A DNA stretch of 44,450 nucleotides from JBJEXX01 sp051886215 (GTDB taxonomy: Bacteria > Bacillota_I > Bacilli_A > RF39 > UBA660), in assembly GCA_051886215.1 (NCBI GenBank), contig JBJEXX010000064.1, positions 1-44,450 on the forward strand, given 5' to 3'. Each line of letters begins with the position of its first letter. Position 1 is the stretch's first letter. The position numbers were made by a program, and so were the translations under genes. Under the pieces are notes generated by a model. The model was not told the origin of the DNA. It was given only the letters and a program-made list of their open reading frames with translations, and ran no database searches. This document shows, one piece after another, positions 1-8,541 of this stretch.

Positions 1-395
1 TTCTTAGATAAAGTATCCTTTATTCTCCATAGGCTTAAATTCCGATAGTCGCTACTGTATTTTTCTTTTCTTTATTATTAATTTTTTAATTTCTTCTACA
101 TATCATATGCTTTATACATTGCATCACCACCATGATATTATTGTATTTATATTATACATACAAAACTTATGTTCGTCAATATATTTTTTCAAAAATCGCA
201 CTTTTCTTATTAATGAAAAAATATTATTTTTTCAAATAATACTTTTTTTATTAATTACCAAATAATTTATTGAGGATATTCCTTATGACTTAAACCATCT
301 AGTCTACATTTTTTTCTTTGTACATTTTTTCTATTTCTTTTTTTTGAAACTTTTCTTCACAAATAAATTTATTATACAATTTGTTTCAATATAAA
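1..395. other. AT-rich non-coding stretch, no gene recognised
   Basis: No open frame with a ribosome binding site is visible on either strand. The first 60 bases are less T-rich than the rest. Read on the minus strand they stay open in one frame without a start codon, and hold an eight-codon ATG frame (MENKGYFI) with no clear Shine-Dalgarno sequence. This could be the edge of a leader RNA or gene remnant, but I cannot assign it. The remaining bases are low-complexity T/A tracts. Confidence 0.4.
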
Positions 396-413
396 AGAAA
401 GCTATTGCTTTCT
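396..413 (-). terminator. Intrinsic terminator of dacA
   Basis: A perfect 7-bp inverted repeat, AGAAAGC and GCTTTCT, is separated by 4 nt. On the minus strand it is followed by TTTTATAT. The stem overlaps the dacA stop codon, so transcription ends immediately after the gene. Confidence 0.75.
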
Positions 414-1584
414 AAATAAATCCTGTTATTAATTCTTTTAAATTTCTTATGTATAATCCTGGTAAACTTATCTTTTTTATATCATTTTTGACTGTAACTT
501 CTGCACTTGATACTTCTTCTCCATTATATTTTATTATTACTTTACCTACAACATCTCCTTTTTTTATTGGTAGTTCTATCTTATTTAGTTTTAGTTCTGT
601 TGTATATTTTTTATTTTTATCTGTTTTTTTAGTAAATACTGCGGCATCTTCTTTTAAAACTAAATCTATATTCTCTTTATCAGCTTTATCTAAAGTAACA
701 GTATCTACTTTTGTACCTTTAGCTTGTAACACTTCTAGTTTGTAATTATTAAATCCATAATCTAACAAAGTTGCTGTTTCTGTATTTCTAACTTTACTAT
801 TAGATTCTCCTAATACTATAGCTAAGAGTCTCATACCATTTCTTTTTGCAGTTGCCGCCAAACAATATCCTGCATTATCTGTATGTCCTGTTTTTAACCC
901 ATCGGCTCCTTCATATGTTCTTACTAATTTATTGGTATTTACAAGCCAAAATTTATTATCTGTGTCTTCTCTTAAATAATCTTCATAAATTGATGAAAAT
1001 TCTAATATTTGTTCATGTTTTAATAATTCTCTTCCCAATATTGATAAATCTTTAGCAGTAGTATAATGATTATCTGCATCTAAACCTGTAGAATTTACAA
1101 AATTAGTATTTTTTAATCCTAATTTCTTGGCTTTTTTATTCATCATCTTTACAAATTCTTCTTCTGTACCCGCAATAGTTTCCGCAATTGCAACAGTCGC
1201 ATCATTAGCACTAGCTACACATACTCCTTTAAATAAATCTTCTATAGACATTTCCTCATTTGGTTCTAAATATATTTGACTTCCTCCAAATGAAGCAGCA
1301 TTTGCACTTACTTTTATTTTATCAGTTAATTTAATTTTTCCACTTTCTAAATATTCTAAAAATATAAGTTGAACCATCATTTTAGTAAGTGAAGCTTCAG
1401 CTAATTTTTCAGTTGGATTTTTTTCATATAATACTTTTCCACTATTTACATCAATTAAAATACCACTTTTTGCATTTTCAATTAATTTAATTTGATTATT
1501 ATTGTTTTCTTCTAATGTTTCAGCTAATGTAAATAATGGGGTGAATATACTTAAAATAGATATTAATATTAAAAACTTTTTCAT
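412..1584 (-). CDS. dacA: D-alanyl-D-alanine carboxypeptidase (PBP5/DacA family)
   Basis: A serine peptidase that trims the terminal D-Ala from peptidoglycan stem peptides at the outer membrane face. The 390-residue length is normal for the family. A signal peptide covers about residues 1-22. The three catalytic motifs of the penicillin-binding fold are visible: SLTK at 65-68 (nucleophile S65), SAN at 125-127 and KTG at 231-233. A beta-rich C-terminal part from about residue 280 matches the PBP5 C-terminal domain, and the last residues (KELITGFI) could be the membrane-anchoring amphipathic helix. The start is set by AGGAGG seven bases before the ATG. It is divergent from the VanY-like gene, which also handles D-Ala-D-Ala ends, so the pair is a small wall-maturation locus. 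The family call is firm; which paralogue it is cannot be decided. Confidence 0.95.
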   Translation of the reverse strand: MKKFLILISILSIFTPLFTLAETLEENNNNQIKLIENAKSGILIDVNSGKVLYEKNPTEKLAEASLTKMMVQLIFLEYLESGKIKLTDKIKVSANAASFGGSQIYLEPNEEMSIEDLFKGVCVASANDATVAIAETIAGTEEEFVKMMNKKAKKLGLKNTNFVNSTGLDADNHYTTAKDLSILGRELLKHEQILEFSSIYEDYLREDTDNKFWLVNTNKLVRTYEGADGLKTGHTDNAGYCLAATAKRNGMRLLAIVLGESNSKVRNTETATLLDYGFNNYKLEVLQAKGTKVDTVTLDKADKENIDLVLKEDAAVFTKKTDKNKKYTTELKLNKIELPIKKGDVVGKVIIKYNGEEVSSAEVTVKNDIKKISLPGLYIRNLKELITGFI

Positions 1585-1648
1585 TATAGCCTCCTATTAA
1601 TTAATATGTTTATACTTTTTAGAATATTAAATAATAGAGGTGTTTTAT

Positions 1649-2467
1649 TTGAAAAAAGCATTATTAATATGTATTATGTCCTTATCATTGATTGGATGTT
1701 CTCAAAATAAAAGCAATAATAAATTAGATTATTTAAATAATATTGATAAAAAAATTAATTACTTTAATTATGATTATGTTGATAGATATATAAATTATAA
1801 AAGAAATCATAGTGAACTTAATGATATAGATATTATTACTCGTGTTAATATTGGATTAGATCAAGCTTTTTATACCAATACTAAAACTAGTGATAAATTA
1901 AACGATATAAGTATTTTAATAAATAAATATATTAAAGTTCCTGATAATTACACTCCTGATAATTTAGTTAAAATGGAAAAATATGCAAAAAATGATATTT
2001 ATTTAGTAGATGAAGCTTATAAAAATTTTGTTAAAATGGTGGAAGATGCAAAAGCATTAAATTTAAATATTAGAGCTATTTCAGCATACAGAGATATAAC
2101 TTATCAAGAAAATCTTTATTCTAGTTATTATAAGTCTGACTCAAGAGAAAAAGTGGATACTTATTCTGCCAGAGCTGGTCATTCAGAACATCATACAGGT
2201 CTTTGTATAGATGTTGACAATATTAATTCAAATTACGAATATTTTGAGTATACAGATGAATATCAATGGATGATAAATAATAGTTATAAATATGGATATA
2301 TTTTAAGATATCCTAAAGGTAAAGAAAATATTACTGGTTATATGTATGAATCTTGGCATTATAGATATGTTGGAAAAAAAGCATCTACATATATTCATAA
2401 AAATGGTATCACTTATGATGAATATTTTGTAAAATTTTTAGAAAATAAAAAAGGTACTACTACTTAG
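1649..2467 (+). CDS. VanY-like D-Ala-D-Ala carboxypeptidase lipoprotein
   Basis: A zinc metallopeptidase of the VanY/peptidase M15B family, expected to cut the terminal D-Ala from peptidoglycan precursors. The N-terminus has a short hydrophobic stretch ending in a lipobox (LIGC, Cys about residue 17), so it is probably membrane-anchored outside the cell. The zinc-site signature is present: SEHHTGLCIDVD (His and Asp ligands) followed about 55 residues later by SWHYRYVG. An upstream GTG at 1640 is in frame, but it lies inside the AGAGGTG ribosome binding site, so I place the start at the TTG at 1649. The gene runs divergently from dacA and converges on the YihY gene, overlapping its end by 8 nt. 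No VanRS or VanHAX genes are nearby, so this is a wall-maintenance enzyme rather than evidence of glycopeptide resistance. Confidence 0.88.
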   Translation: MKKALLICIMSLSLIGCSQNKSNNKLDYLNNIDKKINYFNYDYVDRYINYKRNHSELNDIDIITRVNIGLDQAFYTNTKTSDKLNDISILINKYIKVPDNYTPDNLVKMEKYAKNDIYLVDEAYKNFVKMVEDAKALNLNIRAISAYRDITYQENLYSSYYKSDSREKVDTYSARAGHSEHHTGLCIDVDNINSNYEYFEYTDEYQWMINNSYKYGYILRYPKGKENITGYMYESWHYRYVGKKASTYIHKNGITYDEYFVKFLENKKGTTT

Positions 2468-2477
2468 TACTTTTTTT
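2447..2477. terminator. Bidirectional terminator shared by two convergent genes
   Basis: A 13-bp inverted repeat (arms 2447-2459 and 2465-2477, one G-U pair on the plus strand) has A-runs on the left and T-runs on the right, so it works in both directions. It lies over the last codons and both stop codons of the convergent VanY-like and YihY genes, which overlap here. Confidence 0.75.
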
Positions 2478-3347
2478 TAAATCTTCTGCTAATTTATCTA
2501 TTTCTTTTTTATTAAGCTCCATAGTTTTTTCTCTTTCTATTTCTTCATATTCTGTTTCATTTAATGCCATTCCTAAAACGAATATAAAAGCAAGAATATA
2601 TACCCAAAGGAACAATACTATTAAATTGGCAACACTACCATAAAAAATATTATATCTAGTAAAATGTCCTACATAATATGAATATATTTCTGTTGCTAAA
2701 ATCCAACATATTGTAGTAAAAACAGCTCCCTTAGTTGTTGTTTTACTTTTTATTCTTGTATCAGGTGCCATTGTATATAAAAGTTTAGCCGAAATAAAGA
2801 TGAAAATTATTGATAATGGATATTTAATAATCTTATATATTTTATATGCTCCTTCAGTAACAGCACTACTACCTACTAATAATTCTATTCCTTGGAATAT
2901 AAAATCCCCAAAAGCAGGTACTACTATTACAAATAGTATTAATGAAACTAAAATTACTGTCATTATTAGTGCTTTGAATCTTCGACTTAAGTAATTTTTA
3001 TTTTTAAATTTATACATTGTATTTGAAGCTAAAATCATAGAGTGTGGTCCATTGGAAGCTAAAATGAAAGCTGAAATATAGAACACTGTCATATTAAAAC
3101 TTAATCCGTCACCTTCAATGACACTTCTAATTATAGAAGCAGCTTCTTTAGGTATACTATTTAAAAATGTATTAATAAAGTCTGTTATAGATATAGAAAA
3201 AATTGACGCAATTCCAACTATTAACGCTACTAACGGAATTATGGATAAAACCAGAAAGAAAGCAATCTGTCCTGGTAAAATACTCATTTCTGGTCTTTTC
3301 CAATTTTTATATAATTTTTTTATATTTCTTTTTAATTTTCTTTTCAT
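2460..3347 (-). CDS. YihY/BrkB-family inner membrane protein
   Basis: A polytopic membrane protein with about six hydrophobic segments, of the YihY/UPF0761 family (BrkB, formerly called ribonuclease BN). The family has no settled biochemical role. The sequence shows the basic N-terminal tail, the early PGQIAFFLVLSIIPL helix and the late helix pair around NLIVLFLWVYILAFIFVLG, followed by a charged C-terminal tail. An in-frame GTG at 3356 overlaps the stop of the upstream GGDEF gene, but the ATG at 3347 is the likelier start. It is the last gene of the minus-strand run that begins with ligA and ends at the shared terminator. Length (about 295 residues) is normal. The family assignment is good; the role is unknown. 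Confidence 0.85.
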   Translation of the reverse strand: MKRKLKRNIKKLYKNWKRPEMSILPGQIAFFLVLSIIPLVALIVGIASIFSISITDFINTFLNSIPKEAASIIRSVIEGDGLSFNMTVFYISAFILASNGPHSMILASNTMYKFKNKNYLSRRFKALIMTVILVSLILFVIVVPAFGDFIFQGIELLVGSSAVTEGAYKIYKIIKYPLSIIFIFISAKLLYTMAPDTRIKSKTTTKGAVFTTICWILATEIYSYYVGHFTRYNIFYGSVANLIVLFLWVYILAFIFVLGMALNETEYEEIEREKTMELNKKEIDKLAEDLKKSTK

Positions 3348-3355
3348 AATAATCA

Positions 3356-5389
3356 CTATTTATAATCTTCTTTTTTAGTTTTCATTTCTAATGTTGCTTC
3401 ACTTATTGCGTCATCTATGGTTTTTATATCATCTTTAATCATACTATAACCAATACAAGCTCCAAATCCATATGGTAATTTTTTTAATTCTTTATTTAAT
3501 TTTTTAGTATAGGTTTCAATTTGTGATTCGCTATAACCTATAGTATATATTAAAAATTCATTACCATCGGTTCTTATTATTTCACTTTTTTCAAGTTGAG
3601 TGTTAACTAGAACTGAAGCAGCTTTTACTATTAATTCATCTCCAGCTTCATAACCATGATTATCGTTAACATACTGAACATTATTTAAGTCTACAATTAT
3701 TATTGATTGTGGTAAAACTTTACATTCATCCCAACTAGCTATATTTAAATTTAAATAGTTTCTATTTTTTAGAGATGTTAATAAGTCAGTATATTTAACT
3801 CTTTCTTCTTTTTTTACTTCTTTTACTTTTTTGTTTTTCTTATGAATTAATATAAATATAAATGTTCCTGTTAATACTAATAATATTATTACAAATATAT
3901 AAGTAAATACTTTAATAAATGAAGAATTATCAATTTTCTTTGTATTTAAACTTAATAAACCTGCATTTCTATATTTATAATATGAATTTGTATTTATTAT
4001 GTAATTAAATAAATTATAGAATGTAGTATTATCTTTTTTAATATTAAATTTATAATTATTAGTCATTTTATCTTGATATAATACTTGATATTTACTGAAT
4101 TTACTATTTTTATAATAATTATAAACATTTGAATCTACTACTAATAATTCATTATCTTTTATCTTTAACTTATTTATATTATTTACTTTTGTAACTATTG
4201 CGCGACTATTATTTTCAAAATATTTAGTAAGTGAATCGTTTGCTAGCATTTTAATATTCTTATCTTTCATTGCTTCAAATGATGTTATAACATTATTTTC
4301 ATCAAGTTTTCCTAAAACGACATACTCTTCTATAAATGGGGAAATTGTTGATTTATAATTTTTACTATTAATACCATAATAATCAAAATATATATCTACT
4401 TTATTGTCTGCGATATCTTTCTTTAATGCATTTACTGTTTTATATTTTTTATATTTGAATTCAATATTAGTAAGTCTAGACATTCTATTAATATATTCCA
4501 TAGCTATTCCTTCAACTGAGCTTCCTTTAGTTACTTCGTAAGGAGTGTTTTCTACATAGCCATATACATAAGTTTTAGAAACTAAATCTGTCTTTGTTTT
4601 ATCAGATATATTATTAGATTGTATATAATATTCTAATAATTCTTGATTATATTCTTCAACATAATTATTATTTTTCCAATAATTAAATTCTTTCTTTAAA
4701 ATATTATTTAGAGTTTTATCTTTGCCATTTATATTTAATACTATCTTTTTAGAAAAGTCTGTGAAATAAAAATTAATAAAGTATTTGTTATTTGATATCG
4801 TTCTATCCAAATTCATAATATATGGAACAATGATTAAATCAACATTTTTGTTATCTAAAGCTTTAAATAAATCATCTGTATTCTCATAAGTTGTATATTC
4901 TAAATTTTTACTACTTTTTAAATAGTAACTAGTCTCCGATAAATCACTATTTAGAACTCCTAATTTTAAATTATTAATATCTTTTTCGCTTGAAATTGAC
5001 ATTTCTTCTGTACTAATAGCTACATAACTATCCACAAATAACAATAAATCATTTTTAGATAGTTCATCCTCATTATTTAAAGCTTTTATACTATATTCAC
5101 TTGTTGTATCATCAGATAATAGTGTTGGTATCTGATTAAATTTTAAATCTGTATGATTTTCTATATCATCTATTAAATCAAAAAATACACCTGTTCCATC
5201 TGTACCATATACAGGATAATTATTTAAAATTTCAATATCAATAATTGTTTTCTGATTATTTTCTATCCATCTTTTTTCTGATATAGAAAGTGTAGTTGAT
5301 TTATTTATATTATAAAAATAAAAGAAAACTATTAATAATGATATTAAAACTGCAAGAAATGGTATAACAATTATATACTTCTTTTTCAT
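3356..5389 (-). CDS. Membrane sensor: two solute-binding domains plus degenerate GGDEF
   Basis: A 677-residue signalling-type protein. Order: an N-terminal transmembrane anchor (about 5-27), two tandem extracellular domains that look like family-3 periplasmic solute-binding domains (about 40-265 and 270-475), a second transmembrane helix (about 495-520) and a cytoplasmic GGDEF-like domain. The domain start is recognisable as DLLTSLKNRN. The active-site loop reads RTDGNEF (DGNEF at 608-612) instead of GGDEF, so diguanylate cyclase activity is doubtful; it may bind nucleotide or act as a regulatory partner. No EAL or HD-GYP domain is seen. It lies 2 nt after the 161-residue membrane protein and overlaps the in-frame GTG of the YihY gene, so all three are probably co-translated. 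Ligand unknown; amino acids or similar would be typical of the domain family. Confidence 0.8.
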   Translation of the reverse strand: MKKKYIIVIPFLAVLISLLIVFFYFYNINKSTTLSISEKRWIENNQKTIIDIEILNNYPVYGTDGTGVFFDLIDDIENHTDLKFNQIPTLLSDDTTSEYSIKALNNEDELSKNDLLLFVDSYVAISTEEMSISSEKDINNLKLGVLNSDLSETSYYLKSSKNLEYTTYENTDDLFKALDNKNVDLIIVPYIMNLDRTISNNKYFINFYFTDFSKKIVLNINGKDKTLNNILKKEFNYWKNNNYVEEYNQELLEYYIQSNNISDKTKTDLVSKTYVYGYVENTPYEVTKGSSVEGIAMEYINRMSRLTNIEFKYKKYKTVNALKKDIADNKVDIYFDYYGINSKNYKSTISPFIEEYVVLGKLDENNVITSFEAMKDKNIKMLANDSLTKYFENNSRAIVTKVNNINKLKIKDNELLVVDSNVYNYYKNSKFSKYQVLYQDKMTNNYKFNIKKDNTTFYNLFNYIINTNSYYKYRNAGLLSLNTKKIDNSSFIKVFTYIFVIILLVLTGTFIFILIHKKNKKVKEVKKEERVKYTDLLTSLKNRNYLNLNIASWDECKVLPQSIIIVDLNNVQYVNDNHGYEAGDELIVKAASVLVNTQLEKSEIIRTDGNEFLIYTIGYSESQIETYTKKLNKELKKLPYGFGACIGYSMIKDDIKTIDDAISEATLEMKTKKEDYK

Positions 5390-5391
5390 TA

Positions 5392-5877
5392 TTATTCCAC
5401 CCCTCTATCTTTTGTCCAAGAGATATTATCTTTGCCACATTTTTTATGGCCGATTATAGGAAAATTATTTTTTGTTTCATCTTCCTTATAAACATAAAGT
5501 TCTATATCATAAAAACCTAATTCTTCTTCATTGAATGAAGATGTTATTTTAGAAGCACTTTTTTTAGCAGTATCTAAATCTATTTCATTTTTTACTTTTA
5601 CAGTTGCAGTTATTATTTTTCCTTCCGTTGCAACTTCTACTTCTTCTATATTTTCATCTTTTAATAAAGTTTCCTCTACTTCTTTTAATTTATCTTTTTT
5701 TATTTCTACTTTTTTAATACCATCTAATCTGTTGCCATATATTGGAGATGCAGTATTTTCTGTAAAAAAACCAAATACTCCATATACTAATAAACAACCA
5801 ATTATAATTATTCCCCCAATATTAACAGCTTTTCTATGTCTTCTATAGAATCTAGCTAAATTATTTAATATTTTCAT
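5392..5877 (-). CDS. Single-pass membrane protein of unknown function
   Basis: 161 residues: a short basic cytoplasmic N-terminus (RFYRRHRKA), one transmembrane helix at about 19-40 and an extracellular mixed alpha/beta domain. That domain has alternating charged and hydrophobic strands (KKVEIKKDKLKEVEETLL, IEEVEVATEGKIITATVKV), reminiscent of small beta-alpha-beta domains of secretion or sporulation machinery, but I recognise no family. Two Trp/Cys-containing segments close the protein. It lies 2 nt upstream of the solute-binding/GGDEF sensor, so the two are probably translated together and may act together at the membrane. The start is an ATG with GAGGTG about 7 nt upstream. Presence of the gene is solid; function is not. 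Confidence 0.7.
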   Translation of the reverse strand: MKILNNLARFYRRHRKAVNIGGIIIIGCLLVYGVFGFFTENTASPIYGNRLDGIKKVEIKKDKLKEVEETLLKDENIEEVEVATEGKIITATVKVKNEIDLDTAKKSASKITSSFNEEELGFYDIELYVYKEDETKNNFPIIGHKKCGKDNISWTKDRGVE

Positions 5878-5958
5878 AATTACACCTCGTTAGTATTATA
5901 CAATAATTTTATTTATTAATCAATTTAATTAGGACAAAACAAAAGAATAAAATAAATT

Positions 5959-7059
5959 TTATTCTTCATAGAAAGTTTTATTTTTCTTTTTAGTTCTTAT
6001 TTCTTTTTTTAATACTTTAGCATTATCCATAACTGTTGCTATTTTTTCTATATTATTTTCTATTGATAAATAATAATCATCTAGTAATGATTTATTACTT
6101 TCTAGCACATCTAAACATTCATATAATACTGGAGAAAATTTAGTGTTTTTAGCAAATTCTAAATTATTTAAAGATAACTCGTCTAAAAGATTTATATTTT
6201 TTTCATTATTTATCATATAACTAAAACCTTTATTTAGAGTATATATACCTTGTCCTTCTACTATTTCTGCGGATGTTTCATTTAATATATTTAATAATGC
6301 AACATTTGTAGAATCATAAATATATAAAAAATTATTATCTTTAATTAAATTAAAAGCATGATTACCAATATTATTAGATATAGGTGTTAAAATTTTACCT
6401 AATAACTGAAAAGATAATTTTTCTTTTCCAATATTCCTTTTTATTCTTCTTTCATAATCTAATTTTGTATTTTTATCTACAGCGTTAATTAAAGTAGCAG
6501 CATCATATCCAGCTTGATTTAATAATTCTGTAAGCATAGAACTAAAATTTAAGCAAACACCTTTAGAATTCATGATATCATAGGAAAATATTCCTTGTAT
6601 TAGTCCTCTTTCTGAACCTTGAAAAAATAAATGTTTATCTTTAGAATAATAACCATTCCATAATAAATATGTATGTAAAATAGACGTTTTTAAAGCATTA
6701 TTAAAGTCAAGTTCTTTAGCTAGCTGACAAGTGTTTGTTAAAATGTGTTGATAATCAGTTTGTGTTTGTGTTTTTTTATCTATAAATTCTTTTGTCTTAT
6801 TAGCTTCTTTTTGCATTAAGTCCGTCATTGTATAAATCATGACTGTGTTTAATAAAAGTGATTCTATATTTTTCTGTTCTTTCTTTTGCACTTTTTTAGG
6901 TAAATTTAAACTTTCTAGATAACTTTTATAATTTTCTTTAATATCTGTTATAGATTGTGATACATCATCAGAATCTATAGTCTTTAACTTATTAAATAAT
7001 AATATTTTTCTTTCATTATCACTGGCAGCTTTTATTAATTGATCCGTGAATTCTTCCAT
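5959..7059 (-). CDS. Possible transglutaminase/cysteine-protease-fold protein
   Basis: 366 residues, no signal peptide or membrane segment, so cytoplasmic. The middle holds the spacing of a transglutaminase-like Cys-His-Asp triad: Cys169 in KGVCLNFSSML followed by a helix, His234 in GNHAFNLI and Asp249 in LYIYDSTN. This pattern is typical of transglutaminase-core proteins, which in bacteria are often proteases or peptide-modifying enzymes. The N-terminal 160 and C-terminal 100 residues are helical and unassigned. It sits in the minus-strand run between two unknown genes, 81 nt upstream of the 161-residue membrane protein. Start ATG follows GGGGAGG. I see the triad pattern; the enzymatic role is inference and the substrate is unknown. 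Confidence 0.6.
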   Translation of the reverse strand: MEEFTDQLIKAASDNERKILLFNKLKTIDSDDVSQSITDIKENYKSYLESLNLPKKVQKKEQKNIESLLLNTVMIYTMTDLMQKEANKTKEFIDKKTQTQTDYQHILTNTCQLAKELDFNNALKTSILHTYLLWNGYYSKDKHLFFQGSERGLIQGIFSYDIMNSKGVCLNFSSMLTELLNQAGYDAATLINAVDKNTKLDYERRIKRNIGKEKLSFQLLGKILTPISNNIGNHAFNLIKDNNFLYIYDSTNVALLNILNETSAEIVEGQGIYTLNKGFSYMINNEKNINLLDELSLNNLEFAKNTKFSPVLYECLDVLESNKSLLDDYYLSIENNIEKIATVMDNAKVLKKEIRTKKKNKTFYEE

Positions 7060-7105
7060 ATAATCCTCCCCAAATAACGACTATTATACTTAAAAAAAAT
7101 AAAAG

Positions 7106-8524
7106 TCAAATTTCTTTTATTTTTTGTTTACTTTTTCCAAAAATTACTTTTTTATATTCCTGATATTTATCATGTTCACTATATGAATTAAATATATCAA
7201 TTAAATCATCATCTTTAAATATATTTAAACATGTTTTAATAAATATTAATTTTTCTGTTTGTTTGTTTAAATTTTTATTTTCAAAGATATCTACAATCAA
7301 TCCTTTGGCAAATGTATTATAATCATAAATATATTCATAATTTCCAACATTTTTATAATAATTATAACAATAATTAAAAGTTTCATCATCATATAAGTTT
7401 ATATTTAAATTATCATAAAAATATATTAATTTATTCTTAATTTTTTCTAAGTTTTTATTAATTTTATGACTTGAATTATATTCTTTTATATTATTTATAT
7501 AATTAAAAGCAAAAGATGTCATTTGATTCCTATAGTTCCTTTCGGATTCTTCAGCTTGAGATTCCATTTCATCATATTCATCATTTTGAAAATCTATATC
7601 ATAGTTTTCTTCAGAAAATTCATTATAATAATCATATAATTTTTCGTCATCTTCGCCATAATCATATAATTCTTCGTCATCTTCGTCATAATCATATATT
7701 TCTTCATAGGATAATTCTTCATTAATACTTAAATCATCTAAAATTCTAGATATTTTTAATACCGCAATTGATTCATCAGTAAATATAGCTCTTAATATCG
7801 GATCATATGTTAAACATGTATTTTGAAAATCAATTATCTCATCACAAATATTAGTGTTTTTTAGTATTTCACTATCTATTACTAATGGTACATCCCGATT
7901 ATTCTCATGAATTTGATTAACAAATCTTCTAAAATAACGAAAATCTTTTTTTAGTAAAGAGTGATATTTTACATTAGATAAATATTGCATTAAATTGATG
8001 TGATTAATAATTTCTTTATTATGTTCTTTTGTTTCTAATTTTTCATACATCTGTTGAATGTTTTTTTCATGATTAATGAATTCTTCTATTATTTTTTTAA
8101 AGTCTTTTATATTTAGAATATCTAAAGCTTCGTTGCAATAGTGACTATCAAGTAGAAGAGCTTCTATTACATAATTATCTATATTATAATAATTTATTAT
8201 ATTTTCTAAATCATGTGCAGTAATATCTTCTCTTAATGTAATGGTATTTTTATTAAAATAAAAAATATCTTTATTATTAAAATATAAGTTTTTAATATCA
8301 TTTAAAACTAGTGATTTAAACTCTATTTTATTATTATTTAATACTATTTTTTTATCATAGTCATACCATTTAGAATTTTTTTGATATTTTTCATTTATCT
8401 TTTTTATTAATAACTCTCTATATTCAAGTAATTCTTTTAATGTTAAATCTCTTTTATTTTCTGTTTCTAATTTTAACTCTATAGCTAAATAAGATATTAA
8501 ATCTAAAGGTATATCATATTTCAT
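7106..8524 (-). CDS. Hypothetical protein with acidic Asp/Glu/Tyr repeat
   Basis: 472 residues, cytoplasmic, rich in Asn, Tyr, Lys and Asp/Glu. I recognise no domain. A strongly acidic segment near residues 270-300 is built from 10-residue units (YDYDEDDEEL, YDYGEDDEKL). The rest is predicted helical with many paired aromatic residues (NYYNIDNY, YYKNVGNYEYIYDY). The composition is more repetitive than its neighbours, as in fast-evolving lineage-specific proteins. It is preceded by GGGGGA 6-10 nt before the ATG and sits 17 nt downstream of the small membrane protein gene, in the ligA-led run. It could interact with the adjacent transglutaminase-fold protein, but that rests on position only. 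Confidence 0.6.
   Translation of the reverse strand: MKYDIPLDLISYLAIELKLETENKRDLTLKELLEYRELLIKKINEKYQKNSKWYDYDKKIVLNNNKIEFKSLVLNDIKNLYFNNKDIFYFNKNTITLREDITAHDLENIINYYNIDNYVIEALLLDSHYCNEALDILNIKDFKKIIEEFINHEKNIQQMYEKLETKEHNKEIINHINLMQYLSNVKYHSLLKKDFRYFRRFVNQIHENNRDVPLVIDSEILKNTNICDEIIDFQNTCLTYDPILRAIFTDESIAVLKISRILDDLSINEELSYEEIYDYDEDDEELYDYGEDDEKLYDYYNEFSEENYDIDFQNDEYDEMESQAEESERNYRNQMTSFAFNYINNIKEYNSSHKINKNLEKIKNKLIYFYDNLNINLYDDETFNYCYNYYKNVGNYEYIYDYNTFAKGLIVDIFENKNLNKQTEKLIFIKTCLNIFKDDDLIDIFNSYSEHDKYQEYKKVIFGKSKQKIKEI
7631..7708 (-). repeat. 30-bp in-frame tandem repeat
   Basis: Two near-identical 30-bp units (7631-7660 and 7661-7690) are followed by a partial third copy. Each begins ATCATATAAT and differs at only two positions from the other. 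The unit is a multiple of three and encodes an acidic decapeptide on the minus strand, so copy-number changes would lengthen or shorten the host protein without a frameshift. Confidence 0.85.
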
Positions 8525-8541
8525 ACCAAATCCCCCATTAA

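Noticed and set aside
449..1055. Plus-strand ORFs opposite dacA, and similar frames opposite other genes
   Set aside because: They are antisense shadows of strongly supported genes, with T-rich translation and no ribosome binding sites.
1640..2467. Vancomycin-resistance locus
   Set aside because: Only a VanY-like peptidase is present; no ligase, dehydrogenase, dipeptidase or two-component genes are near.
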